A stretch of 64,000 nt of DNA, taken from positions 14,868,932 through 14,932,931 of the forward strand of contig NC_092679.1 of NCBI RefSeq assembly GCF_964355755.1, written 5' to 3'. Every line of letters starts with the position of its first letter. Position 1 is the first letter of the stretch. The notes under the pieces are model-generated. The model ran no database searches, was not told where the DNA came from, and worked only from the letters and a program-made list of their open reading frames with translations. This DNA comes from Antedon mediterranea. Its lineage: Eukaryota > Echinodermata > Crinoidea > Comatulida > Antedonidae. The position numbers and the translations under genes were made by a program. This document shows positions 28,501-43,500 of the stretch, one piece after another.

Positions 28501-31500
28501 GGAGTGAAATCAATATGCATAAGGGAATGCACCCAACAATTTGTCCCATTAATAGAGGTGTCCCCTGGATATTGGTTGGCCTACCTTGCACCCCTTAATA
28601 GGGGTACCAAAAGGAGGGATCCTACTGTATACTAACCTTTAACTGTGCCACAGCTGCCTTGATTTCATCAAGTGATGAAAGCTCTGGAGATAATGATTCA
28701 AATGCATCATCAATCTCATTCAATGAAGACAATAACTTTGATTTTTCTTGATCATATTTCTCCCAAAGTCCAACAGCATCCTAAAAAATAAAAATAATGA
28801 TTAAATTTTACAATATTATGTACTGTTTTATGAATTCTTTCCAGCCCTCACCAAACAGCGGCGATCATGATTACAACACAGACGTGCATCCTTAATCTTT
28901 TAAATATAGTGTAAAAGTTCTTTTCCTTCACTTCTACAAAAAATATGTTTAATTATTCTATTCGAAAGGCCAAGTCTTCATTTTGCAACCAGCTTGCTGT
29001 CTTCATTTTTAGAGTATTTAGTCAACTTTAATGAAAATCAACACTCAAATCGTTTAAAACAATACATTATTCACAGGATCAAGTTATAACATAAATATGC
29101 ATTAAATTAGTTGTAATTTACAACATATCCACACCTGAAGACTCTTTAGCTGATCGGCTGACTGTTGTTTTGTCTCTTGTAACGTTTTTGCCACTACTTC
29201 TTGTTGTGGAAGGGCACTTTGAAGATCTTGCTCTTCAGTCGCTCTTACTACCTCTTCATGAATTAGTGGTGCTGCTTCTTCTAAGTCATGCTGCAGAGCC
29301 TACAATAAATAAGAAAATAAATGCTTCTATTTAGATTGTACCTTTTCACAAATGATGTGGCAATCTTCAGTCAATTACAACATGTGCCATTTCAATTGTA
29401 TTTCATATCCATCTGGAGTCTCCATTCACAATAGATTGGATGTCACTGTTGCTGTGACAGGATTGATAAAGGTCATGGAAATATTGAAAAAGAGAGAGAA
29501 TAAACCTGATTGCCTTACCTTATGCTTCTCCAGCAATTGCTTCAAAGCAGGCAAATCTTCCCATGATGGTTTCTTCGACAAGTCTTTCTGTTTTTGAAGT
29601 ATCCAGTTCCAAGTTTCTTTTGATTTTGCCTGCTTTTTAAACTTCTCAGATTTCTTGGCAACCTCAGCAGGTACATCATCCAACTTAGATTTCAGTTCTT
29701 CCTGGTGTTTCTTCAGCTGAGCAAGACTTTCCTGTTCAGATAGCACCTGTCCTGCTGGACAAGCTTCAGTAATCTCACTTAGTTTATTCTGTGCTTGAAG
29801 AAGTTGTTGAGACATTTCTGGTTCCTTATTTTGAAGTTCCTGTAACTCCTTCTGAAGCTCTTCAAACTTTACTGGATCAGATGTTTTTAGAAGTTCCTCT
29901 GCTGTTTGGTTGGTCTGGTTCATCCAGTCTTTCACAAGATCAAGACTAAAGATAAAAACAAGTTTAGTTTCAAACATTGACCTTTGAATTGTTTCTAAAT
30001 CATAAAATTGAGTTAATAATGTTGAGGTCCAGAATGGGAGGAAACTCAAATGGGTTGGACAAATGTTATGCCATGACAAATTTAGATTTCTTTTTTGTTC
30101 TTTGGTAGAACCCTTGATATCATAAACAACTAACCTCTGATTGTACTCATTCCATTTGTCAGGTAACTCAACCAGCTTACTCTGCATAACCTGTATGTCA
30201 CTCAGCATTTTCTGCCAGTCCATCTCTGATTTATTCAAGTCGTCTTTCAAGGTGTCGTCTTGTGGATCAATGGCAGACAATGTCTTCACACAAGTCTGCA
30301 TCTCTTGCAAACAATCAAGGCAATACGGAATCAGCTTGCTCTCATGAAAGAATTCCTAAAAAGAAGAAAACACAACATTTTGAGCCAATGAGGAGAGGTA
30401 GTAACAACAAATGTTTATTTTTCACATAATTTTCATGGACAGAAAATTAAGTATTTTCAAAAGGCAACTTTTAAAAACAGAAGAAACACTTTACCTTGTG
30501 CAGACCAAGAACATGGAGAGGATTCTGGCCAGAGTTTAGAGCAACTTGTTCAGATTCCAATTCGTTTTGAGAATCATCAATATTTTGTTTCAGTTCGTTT
30601 TCAGCCAATTGAAACTCCAATTTGCATAACTTAACAGAACCTTTCTCGACAGTCTCTTTGTATTTGGTTTGTAGTAGTTTGATTTTCTCTTCAAGTGGTT
30701 TTCGATCTGTCTGAGGTATTGATTTAAGAATGTCTTCACTCGCAGCAAGAAATTCTTCCAATTTATTAGATTGTTCATCAAAAAATGCCTGTTGAAAGAA
30801 TGTAATCACAAATATATAAGACGAAAAGGCACACAATAACTAAACTAAAGCAATATACCACTAACGCAATGTGAGTGATTTCCACCAACTATCAGGTTTA
30901 CTGCTCAAAATGTTAATGGCAATTTGGAGCATTCGATTTGCGACAAGATAGGACCTATGCATTGAGTGAGGAAGCACATGACAAGATCCCTGCATATGAC
31001 GTAACTAGTTTCTAGGTCATCCAAACGATGATATACAAACTTGTACTTGAAATTTAAACCATGGTTCTCAATATTGCTAGAGTATTTTTTTCAGGTTAGG
31101 TTTTTAAAGTTTCCTGACCTTATGACCTTCAATAGCTTCAAGAGGGTCAGTAGGTTGGTCTTCCAGTCTCTGATCGGCCTCCCTTAACCAGTTTGTCAGT
31201 TCTGCAGCTTTGTGTTTGAAGTTTTGCATACAAGCAACTTCACTTGAGAGTTGGTTGGCTATTTCTGGAGCAGTCTGGCTTAATGCCTAAAATAATATTC
31301 ATACGAACGTTTCAATATTTAAATGTAATAAATGTTTTAAAAACTGTCTCAAATATGGACACACCTCAAAAGGAAAATGGCATAGTCCAGATTTCCTAGT
31401 AACTTAACAAAATATCTATGTTTGTATCATACCAATCAACATACTGTCAATCATAGTTTGTTAATAGGGAGCTTGCCAAAAATTGCAAAAACAAACGCAA

Positions 31501-34500
31501 AATTTATGTGACTAGTACCCTTATATGAAATCATAAGCTCTAGGGCTTCAATTATAAACCATTGGCTGAATATTAGTAGTAGTTCTTCTATCCCATTTTT
31601 GTCATGTTCTGTGTATGTCTCCACCCAAAGAAATAACCCCATTCTAAGTCCACATACACACTACTATGATCCACTACATTCTGGTGCTCAATGCAAGTAA
31701 ACTAACTCTAAGCTTTATGGTACTCACTTGAAACCGGTCATTCATCTCTGAGATGTGGCTTTTTAATGGATCAGTGTCCATGTAATTGGCATTTAGCTGT
31801 ATTGTTTGCTCAACTACTTTATTTTTCTCTTCTAGTATCTTCTGATAATGAGGGAGGTTTGAAAAATGCACCTAAAAATGAGAACATTTGTGTGAAAGTA
31901 TTCAGTAATTTGATTTTCAGCATTTTGTATAGAAATTGAGTCAAAATAAAACTTATATGAGAGGTACAGATACCATGCTAGATGAATGTCTATTACAGGA
32001 GGAACAAGGTTACAAGAGAGTATCTAAAAGGTACATTTAACTGTATTGATTAATAATAAATTATGATTATATGTTTGTATGTAGAATTATATGCTACCAA
32101 CTCACCTCATATCTCTGTTGCTTATCTTCCTTTTTACCAGTTGTCTTGTCTTGCTTTACCTCTGTTATCAGAGCCTCTCCATCATCCAGCCACTTCACCA
32201 GCTCTTTCATGCCATTCTCATACTCTCGTAAGGATGTCAGGACCTTGCTGGTGATGGTATACTCTTCATTAGTTGTGTCTTGGATCTTTGTTAACCTGAC
32301 TTTGATGTTTTTCAGAGTGTCCATCATGGCTGACCTACCATCCTCTGTACAACTCTTGAACAGGCCTTTGGAAATATCTGAAAGCTTCTTGAGGTTTACT
32401 TCTTGTTTTGTACATTGTAATTTTAATTCCTATAAATGGTTATAAATAATGGAAATTTAAAATCAACATACAAATCTGTTCATGTTGCTAGAACCTGTAT
32501 TTGGAAAGTGCTACCACTGAAGGGTCCCCTCTCACTAGGTCAACTCCAACTCCTTTTTTGTTGCTTAACTGTGCCATTTAGTGTTATTTTACCTTGAAAT
32601 TATTAAGGTGCAATATAAATCCTGTATGCACTGTATGCAAGTATGCACTTAAATTTTACTTTACACAGTCAAATACTAATAATATATTTTTTTAAACCTG
32701 AAACTCCCAAATCTCTGAAATCAAGGCAAACTCGGCAAACCATAATTGTCTTTGTGGTTTCACTTTGTTTTTACTAGGTTGACTTTTTAACAATTTGGGC
32801 CAAGTCCTGGTTTTAGAAGTGTTGGCTGCAAACATATTTACCTCTAAATCCTGTATATGCTCCTTTGCAGGCAGGTACATGCATGTCACCCTGGCTGGTA
32901 TGTCTTGCTCTTTCTTGTCTAACCAAATGCGCAAGTTTTTAACAAATTCTGCATACTCTCGTTGTTGTCTTTCGGTTTCTTCATTTTTCATGTAAACCTT
33001 AAAAGAATTAAGTAAGTATTGTTTTTACTTTTAATTCTGAATGCAGTTTTACTAAATGTATTGTATTGTAAAATGTATATAATAACGAGATATGTCAAAT
33101 ATGTTGATATTTAATACAATGGATAACTGCACATGGCCACCATTTTTCATGTTTGTATGTTGTATGTTACTTTAATGGTATAATAACAACACATAGATTC
33201 AATCTACAGTCGAACCTCTCCTTTGGGAAACCAATATTTTGGAGACGCAGTATAAGTGGATACTAAGAGAGCAAATATATTCTCTAACACTAAGGTCAAT
33301 CTCTATTCATGAAATCATGGGAAAACCCCAATTAAGGAGACACCTTGTTTGGCCCACAATGATGTCCCCTTAATAGAGGTTCTACTGTATTATCAACTTA
33401 CTTTGGCTTCTTCAAAGTTGTCCTTCCATCTGCTGTTGACACTGAGTAGTTGTCTCTTGATTGTCTTTGTTACTTCTTCTTGGCATGTTTCAATCAAGAA
33501 GTTTCCCGCCTCATTCATCACTGTCTGCCGATCCTGCCAGCTGCTCATGTCTTGGAAGAAAGTCTATGAAAGAAACATATATAAGTTTTAAAGATCTTCC
33601 GAGCACAGTGGTAGAGCAATTAAGGCTAGTGTACTGCAGAACATAGTCATAAAATTAGCACAAACGCAAGGCTCTTCTTGACCATACTGTACTTCTGGTA
33701 GTATATGTCTTCATTTGGAGAATTAGAATGTGTTCCATATATTGACTACATAGCTTAGCAGTAAAGTGTAAAACACTGTACCGGTACATGGATTCCTACT
33801 CTATTGGAACTAATTATTGTTACAGGAAAAATTGCTTGTTGTTCATTCTTCTGATATACAATAGGACAACTCTATTCAAGGGACAACCCTATTCAGGGAA
33901 CACTCAAATACAGGTGACACCCCTTTATTAAGCAGACACATTCTTATAAAAAGACTAGAGGGAAATATATTTTAACATCACGGCCAAACATTATTCAGGG
34001 GACACACTATTAAGGAGACATTATGTTGATAACATCCTTGTAATGAATATTTTAATTTATATTCTTTGATTGATGATATTTACCTGTTTACTGTCAGAAT
34101 TTTGATCTTGTAAAGCCACTGACGATTGGCTTAGCCAGGATTCAACTAGTTCACTGCAAGCATCATATTTCTTCCAATTTTCTATCACTTCTTCTAGCAT
34201 AGTTTCAACACTGCGTATTTCAACACTCAGATTTGTTCGTTTCTTTTGCATGTTGAGCAAGAAATTTGTAAGAACTTGTTTTTCATCTTCTATTAAAGAA
34301 ATAAGACATGTTTAATATACCTTAGTACCAAAAATTATTAATGCTATTCAGATAAAATAGCTATAAGTCTAGATACTTATTTCTTCATGTTAAAATATTG
34401 TAGATCAGATGCAGTGCATGTCAGTGACAAGACAGTGAAAGTCTGGGTGGCAGTACATTGAGAAAGTGTACTGCCACCCAGACTTCAATTCTTTCCAGCT

Positions 34501-37500
34501 GAAATCTGCAAAGCGAATGTACTACTGTATAGCTATGCCATCTACAGTATTACAAACCAATATAAACTTACTATCAGCAACAGCTTTGTAATTTTCTGTT
34601 TCTGTTTCCAAGTCTTTCAATCTGGCCTCGTATTGGTCAAAAAATGTATTCTCTTGTGTAAATGCCTGAAAAATAATTATATATTTAAACAAATAGTCAA
34701 ACCAACCACACTGACTAAATTTAGCTAAATTTGATATTAACTTAAAGTTGAAAAATATCTGTACACCTAATAAAGGCTAGATAAAAGAAAAAATACAATC
34801 TTGCCAGAAATGTGTGCTTCAACTTTATTTTCAATGAATGCATTTAAGAATATTTATTATGAGAAACAATTGTGTTTATGTTACTTAATCAGAATAACAC
34901 ATTTTTCATCTTTCTGTAGAACACCAGCATAAAGTGTTCAAAACATGATATTAGGGACTTTCAGATGGTCATGTCGCCTTTGACATTTTGAGGCATTGTG
35001 CATGCGCCATGCCACTACCATATTTAGGCATATAACTACCATATTTGAGCACATCAAACTTTTGTTGTCAAACTAGTTTGATAGTGTAGACTGTGCTTAG
35101 TACATGTTTGCTGCTTACATTATAATCTTGTAAAATATCTTTCACTTGTTCTTGGCTTCCATACTTGACATTCCATGTTGAAAACTTTTCTTCAGTTTTC
35201 ACTATCAATCCTAGAAGACTATACTTCTTCTCTAAATAATTTAACTTCACTTGAGTATGTCGCCATGTGACCACTACGATCTCCAGCCTTTCTGAGATAC
35301 TTGTTAGGATTGCTTTAGACACATTTTTACCATCACTTCTACCAGTGGCTTGTATTTGTTGGAATGTATTATGAACTTGACCTAAACTCTGAAAGTGTAT
35401 CTGTGGAAAAAATAACATTAAAACTTAATTAAGTAACATTATTTAAATATCTAATGTTTTAAAGGCTTTTTTCAATGCCAGGTTCTTTTTCATTAAAGGG
35501 TAAGTATTCATGCTCATGCTCTTTGTTGAAAGATCTGTAACATTGTACAGAGTTAAATTTGACTTGCATACAAAAATATAGCATAAAGTTTGATAGTTTA
35601 GACAGAGCTTTAGCCTCAGCATTGTGTGGTAGGGTGGCCTCCCTAGTATTTTAATACCAGATACTCATTTACAGCTAAGAGGATTGGGAGTTTTGACGTC
35701 TACTCTCCCTAATACTAACCACCAGTTTTAAACTCATACTTGATATCAATTCACAGTTGTAAAACTCTCTTATAATTCTTTTAAATAAATAATTGAAACT
35801 ATTCTTACTCTGAACTCTTCACATTTTCTCCCAATACTACTGGCTGTTTCATTCTCTAACTCAATCTGTCCCATATCTCGGTCTAGCAGATCCTCTGCTC
35901 CTCGAAGCCATGTAGTAACTTCTTTTAATTGGAATGGTAGCGAGCCCTCTATCTTATCTCTCCATTGTTCATAGTGCGACGATACTTTACTCCACTCCTC
36001 TATCGTAACATCAACCTCTTCCCGTGTCAGTTGTATCAGCATTTTCTTCTGATCTTTTGTTTTTATTTCTCGTACAAGTTGTTTGCTTTTGGCATGCCCT
36101 CTCTGAAGCTCAACAAATGTCTAAAAACACAAAAATATTTGATATTAAATTTAGGTAGGAGGCTGAAGCTAAGTGAAATTTATTCATCTTCATTTTTCAT
36201 GTTTTTGGGGGACAAATACATCTGTAAGTTTGATCCAATTAAATATGTAAAGATTATTCTTGCTCTGTGGTACAATTAATCGTGTATTTTTGTCCACTAT
36301 TTAAAATGTTTGAAATTTTGTTCACATATTTCTTCATACTGGGTGTACAAGACAGTGTTCTTCCAGAGAGCCTAGGATACCACTCACAAAACAATTTAAA
36401 AACCGATACACATAGCACGAAGTTGATTATCTATTTTCAATTGTATAAATTCAATTCTTTCAGCTTTTTGCATTTATTTTACTTTATATAGAAAAATATT
36501 GTTGTATTGTACAGTATTAGATTATCAGTTGTTATTAGACAATAACCTGTGGGAAATTCGGTTAGATGTCTCGGGATTTAATCAATGAATCAGAACATAG
36601 GAAATCAGTATCAGATTGTACAATCTAGATCTAAGAGTCTAGCTATCCAGGTTCTTATTATTGTACCAGATTGAATCTGGATCTAAGAGTCTAGCATTGT
36701 GTACAATAAACAGATCTGAAATGTCATTGTCACATGTCAAAACAATTATGTACAATAAGACAGAAGAATTTAAACAACCACGTGTTGTGTAGATTTGATA
36801 TTTTAACACTTTCTTATGTTAATACATTCCAATACTAGCAATGTTAATAGTGACTGGTCACTACAGGGAACAATAATGTTTGTTTGAGTATAGGTGGAGT
36901 TGGAGTTAATAATGTGATTTCATCATGTTTTTGTATTCTTATATCAATCAATCTTAGATTGTATGTTTATCCCTGGATGTAGTATAAAAGTCATCCTGAC
37001 AAGGGAGCCATGTTGCTACAGTAAAGTTAGTACTGTATTGTTATACACCATGCGGTGTTGTTGGCTTAGTCAGCCGTAAAGTTGTTAATTTGCATAACAA
37101 ATGTGTTTGCTTATAAAAGGCAACGGAGATGCGGAATCTATGTTAGTAAATTACTGTTTACCAGTTGGACAAGTGTTACAGTGTATAAAGCAGTGTTAAC
37201 GTAGATAGAAGATTATAACCAGTACAAGCAGTGGTGTTGTTAAGCCAGCTTGCCGGTAAGCAGTGGTATTGGAATATAAAAAATTGTGTTAAGCCAGCTA
37301 AAATAAAAGGAATATATATTGTTGTGTGTCTACTGCGTTTTACAAACAGCGACTACTACCAAATTTATTGCGTAACGTCAATAAAACTATGTAATACAAT
37401 AATATAAGAACTGAAATTCCAACAAGGTCAGAGCAACAAATTCAACCTTACCCAGTATGTATCTTCTCGATTTAAGTGTTGTGTCTTTGTATTTTCAATT

Positions 37501-40500
37501 GCTGTTTGGCTCTTTCCAATCCATTCCATCACTTCACCGCGCATCCTTAGTTCTTCTGATGCTGCAGCAGTCTAAACAATAAATGATGCAATTTACAATG
37601 CTTGCTTAAACCATGGACCTAGGTTCATGCTAGACTAGAGAAGAGCAAAGTTACACTCTTCCCTGCTTAGATAGGAGCACAATAACTACCAGAAATACAA
37701 ACGATTACAAACTGACCAAAAGCACAAATACAGGAAATAAAATAAACAAAAACTAAACAATTAAATATGTAAGAAAGGGTTGTTTATTCTGAATTCAAAT
37801 CATGAATAAATTATTTCATATCAATAAATAAATAATAATAAGGTATTTGTTTATTAGTTACAACATATTTATTTATGCAACACATAATATTCTTTTTTGA
37901 ATTTTAATATCTCGTAAAGTAATAGTCAACAATGAGCCTATTAGTTGTATTCATTTAATTTATTTGGTTCCAATAAATATCAATTATATAATATAATTAT
38001 ATTTGAGTCAAAGTAAAGAGTTCAAATCTAGTTTTATTTCAGCTTAATGACAGACTAACCCAAACTTCAGAGGATTTTGTTGAAATTCAAATAGAATATA
38101 GATAGATTAAATCAAAATATATATTTATGCAACACATAATATTCTTTTTTGAATTTTAATATCTCGTAAAGTAATAGTCAACAATGAGCCTATTAGTTGT
38201 ATTCATTTAATTTATTTGGTTCCAATAAATATCAATTATATAATATAATTATATTTGAGTCAAAGTAAAGAGTTCAAATCTAGTTTTATTTCAGCTTAAT
38301 GACAGACTAACCCAAACTTCAGAGGATTTTGTTGAAATTCAAATAGAATATAGATAGATTAAATCAAAATATATTAATTAATATATATTAAATAACTAAT
38401 TTATCAAATCATCTTACTTGTGGTGTTTCTTTTCCAACTTCTGGGAACGATTGAAAGAACTGTGAAACATACGTCATGATAGACTTCTCATCAGGTTTAT
38501 TTGTGTCAACATCTGAAAGTAAAACGATAAAAAAGTATTAATTAGCAGACTTTTAGACTTAATCCGGTATATTAATGTTAATTTTGAAATGATGATGATT
38601 TAATTATATTTACGTCCCTGAGATTTGCGAGGTGATGTGAATAGTATAATATCATCATCCAATCATTTAAATTTTAAATCAAATTTTTATAAAAATATTT
38701 CAAGATAAATCCTCACTATATTAACATTTTGCCAACAGTTTTATTGATAATGATTGGTTTTGGGGATTGATTTTATAAATTCTCTTTTTAAACTATTTTA
38801 TACATGCTTAGGTTAATTACAAAATCCTTTTTGTATTTTCATTCCTTTTATTGTAAATGTACATATATTTTTGACTGTTATTTTACTGTTTTTAGCAAGT
38901 TTTAAAGAATTTGTATGCATGATTTTAACCTTTTATTTTCTATAAACAGGACCATATGTAAAACAGGTGCTACATCTATTCCTGATGTTTTTATCCTGTA
39001 TAAATATGTTTTAAATAAATTAATTATAAATAGAGAATTTGTAAAATGAATGGTAAATGTGAATGGTGAATGCGATCACTGATATTTCTAGAGACGACAC
39101 AAATTATGATCTTACCATAAGGATCGAGTAACTTTGCAATACCAAGCTCTCTTTCTGCAACATCAAATGCATTTGATAGATTTTCAATATTACTTCTTGA
39201 ACTTAGACTATGCAAGTCCACCAGACCTTCCCTGATATTGTGTAGAAGGGTGGTGAATGCTCGTCCATCACGCCAACTTGGACCAAAATCTTTAATCGCT
39301 ATATCTACCCCATGCTTCCCTCTGTACGATACAAAAATATAATGTATGTTTTAGGTCATTGTGACTAACAGTAGAGAGTGTCAGATCATGTAATGCTATA
39401 ATAAAATTGTCTTTATTACCATGGATCTTACTTTCCCTAAATAATTATTATTAAATAATGATGATTTAGATGAAAAAATAAATTAGGTCCACACAATATA
39501 AATTACAAAGGCTATTGACCCCTATTAAACCGAGTCATCATTTTGTGAACACAATATTCCTGCAGTTGTTTTTCCAATGAAGTCAATCAGGATGTGGTAC
39601 CATTAATTAGTCATCACTTCTGTTGCTTGTAATATAAATAATTAGTAGCTTACTATCCACATCAGTCTTCAACAAGAAAGTACTTTAACTGTTTCCAATC
39701 AACTTACAGAATACTGATTCTTCTTGAGACTAGATCAGACCATCTCATTTTGGTAAAAAAGCTACTATAGCAGTATTCTACACATATTATTAGGGCTCAT
39801 TATTCACACTTCAGTTATTTACAATGGGTAATTTGGCGACCTACTAACTGTGCTCATGAAACCAACTTTAAGGGTCTTTCATACCTGTTCCCGCACGGTT
39901 CCGAAACATTGATGTTCAATTCGCCGGACTGGAACTGTGCTGAACAGGTGTGAAAGACCTAGGTAAACAATGACCCCAATGGAAATAACCTACTATTAAG
40001 ATTGTTGAACTATTCTGGAAAATCTTCTAATACTATATGTATTTCTCAGTAATTTCAATAGTTAATGTTATCACTTTGTATGTAGTTTTTATAATAATTT
40101 TCTAAATAAATTCAAATTAAATCAAATAACGTCAGCCTGAAAAGGTCCATTGATATTGTATTAATTAACATGCATACTGTTACATAATAATTAATACTAG
40201 ACCAAAGCGTAACTAACTTGGCTTTTGATGCTTTCTTAGCCCACTCTAGAAGAGCTTTCTTAGCAGTAAGCCTGCTCTTTCCTGGTGTTTGTTTCTTAGC
40301 TGGGGGAGGTCCATTTCCAGCACCCTTTAGGGATGCTTCGTCTGTACTTGTATCTTCCAGTTGCATAGCTTGAAGAGCATTTTGTTCAATCTGTGTACAA
40401 GACAATATAAAAGAAACAAATTAATTTATAATGATCAATTTTTTTACATAAGGGAACTTTCAAATTGCGATAACCTATGACCTACAGTATTTACGTCATG

Positions 40501-43500
40501 TTAATTCATTGTGCTTGTGGGGATGTACTTCTTTAATATTTCTTTACAAAGTTTTGCCGAATTCTAGATAACAACATGACAAAATATTTCATAAGCATCT
40601 AACAGCGGATATATTATTATTTAATGATGATAATAATGATTAAGATGGTAAAATAAATATGTGTGACTACACAATATGAATCACAAAAGGTGATATAAAA
40701 CTTTGGAGCTGATAATTGTAATAAAAAGTAAATGTGGAAGCTTTTAAAGTTATTCTGGATTGTGTGTATAAGAATAAGCTGTTCTTATGAGCTTCACTTT
40801 GACTGTCTTTTCCGCAAGGCAACTTTATTTTAGTTAAAGATGAAAAATATATTTTCTTTTTTTTTTAATTAAAAAAAACACAAAGTTAAAAGCAAACTAA
40901 CAACATAAAAGATGTGTTATTTGACTGCAACTTAAAAAACCATAAAAAGCATTAAAAGATAGATTGAGATTAAAGAATCACTTTCTATTTTTAAGAAAGA
41001 AAAAGATTAAAAATTTAAATAAATCTTTAGCACATTATCTTCAAATAATTTCCCTAGTTTTTAGTCACTCTATTTATTATGAAACAGAAATATTATATAA
41101 TATAATATCTTAAGACAATATCTGGATGGTCAATTTTGTGTATATGTATGTTAGTCTATCCTTAATAATCAAAGTTCCACAATAACAACAGTCTGTGACT
41201 CGAACCTACACTTAAAGCAGTAGATGTGACTTAACCACTCAATCATAAAATATTTCATGATTATTACTATACTTGTTATGAATCAATATACAAATAACCA
41301 AGAAGCATATAAATATAAAACAATAAATGCAAAAGTAATCAAGCAGACTATACCAGAAATCATACAATTAAGGCATAGGATATTGTCTGATGCAAATGAT
41401 GGAATTTAGTCCAGCCAATTACTGATGTGCTCTGTGTTACATGTCTCAAGTATTACATACATATATTATATGTAAATGTTGATAGGATTTGGTTCGACTC
41501 TGTAACATACTGATTGTATCCTTAGACAAGATGCTTTACTCTCATTTCCTCGTTCTCCAGATGGGACGTATAGCCGTTGGTCCCGTGTACATAGTGCAAG
41601 TTAAAGAACTTTGTATACTATTAAACTACAATAAAACTTAAACTTTAAACTACCTGTACTATACTAAAATAGTAGTAGTACAGAAAAAAGTAGAGTGGAT
41701 CTTCTCCTGGTGTGCTGATCTGGTAGGCACTGCACTGCTGGCTTAATCCAAATGTTCTCATTTTCCAATTTAGCTTGTGGACGATGCATTTACCTTAATG
41801 CTTTACAGCAAAATAGTTAAGGCACTGAACATTATTGGTGCAGCTTGTTGTGAATTTAGGTCCACATTTGGAAGCAAATGGCGGATCGAATTCACATCAG
41901 TTGCATCAATATTATCTTACATACAGAGGTTTCACAGAAACTGAAATACAGTTTAGAACCTCTATTAAAGAGACACCTTCTAGAGCCAATAAAGTGTCCC
42001 CTTAATAGGGGTATACCAAAGGGATTGGTTGTCCATGCATAGATACATTATATGCAAAGGTACCATTCAGTATAACATATGCTACAATACCATAAACCTA
42101 CCGTTCTACGAGGTATCTTCCATTTGGAATACAGTAATCAAAATAAATCATAATTATAAAAAGAAATAAAAGAGCTGTCTCTTTGACTAACATTATTTTA
42201 CCACATCATGCAAAAGAATAGCGACATCAAATAAAAAAATATGCAACTAAAAAATAGAATATTTTGTACCTGTTATGCAAGATTTAAAGAAAGATTTGAA
42301 ATCATGCGCACTTTTACAGTTTGTATCATCAGAAAATGAATTAATTGTGAAGAATGCTTCAGAAAAACATTAAAAAAAATAGAATTACAATAATTATATT
42401 TTTATGTATAAGTTTATCAATATGTTTTATATCAATATCATAGGCGAATTATGAAATGAAAATGTTTGGTATAATATAAAAACGTCTATAATCTTTTAAG
42501 CTCTGTCTACACTATCAAACTATATTGATATAAAAAAAGTGTGATGTGCCCAATATATATTTTTATGTATAAGTTTATCAATATGTTTTATATCAATATC
42601 ATAGGCGAATTATGAAATGAAAGTGTTTGGTATAATATAAAAACGTCTATATAATCTTTTAAGCTCTGTCTACACTATCATCAAACTATATTGATATAAA
42701 AAAAAATGTGATGTGGCCAAAAATATGGTAGTAATATGACATCATCATGTTCATATATGGGCACATTTTTTGTCACATAAAGTTTGATAGTGTAGACAGA
42801 GCTTTAGACATATACAGTATTTTGAATCTAATTTTATCAAGTTTTGAAGCATTCTTACAATAAATACATAAAGAAAAAGGTCTTAATTTTGGGTGAACCA
42901 GAGACTTACTTGTGCAGGGTCATAAAACTGGAAGTAAAAACACATAAAAAAAAGTGATAACAATTACTTATTAATATTTAAAAAACTTATTCTGTGCTAT
43001 AAAAGTAGACAATTGCATCAAAATAATGACACATAGATTTGAATTTACAGTCAACTGTCCCACATAAGACTTCCAGGTTTTTCACAAATTTTCTAAAGCA
43101 TTGGTTTTCAGTGGTATTAAATGCTGAAATTGGAGGTGGACGGTGAAGACAAATTTAGAGAGTTTGCAGTGTGTCAGGTTTTAGGAAGGTTGACTGTAAA
43201 GGGCCTCTCACATCTGCTCCAGTTCACGTCTCAATTGTTTTGTTTTATTTCTCATTCGAGTAAAAAGAATGTTCATGGATTTCCGAGCATTTACAAGATG
43301 ATTTTTTTACTCGGTGGCCACATGGTGCCAGACTGAAGCTGGTGTGAAAGACCTATAGAATAGGCATTTATCCAGTGCTCAAAGTGACATATTTAAAATG
43401 GAGGTGCTTAAGGTGGTGAATAAAATCATTCCCCTCCAATTCTAACACTTCTGCCCCCCCCCCCCCGGCCCCCCATGATGACAGAAAGTCCTAAAAATTG

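Larger units (their letters stand above)
4594..36120 (-). other. Introns of the spectrin-repeat region
   Basis: Most introns here are 200-900 bp, AT-rich and without recognisable content. Stretches over 300 bp in which I see nothing beyond low-complexity AT sequence are 4594-5319, 5782-6668, 7002-7811, 7980-8336, 8493-8856, 9627-10242, 19726-20009, 23003-23421, 26290-26625, 30789-31118, 31287-31727 and 35401-35808. Others hold the repeats listed separately. 25183-25728 has a possible degenerate tRNA-type B box (AGTTCAAATCC near 25558). Confidence 0.7.

Noticed and set aside
32692-32841. Extension of the exon 16 frame to the left
   Set aside because: It lies beyond a good GTAAAT donor and reads low-complexity, non-spectrin sequence; the next real exon starts at 32429.
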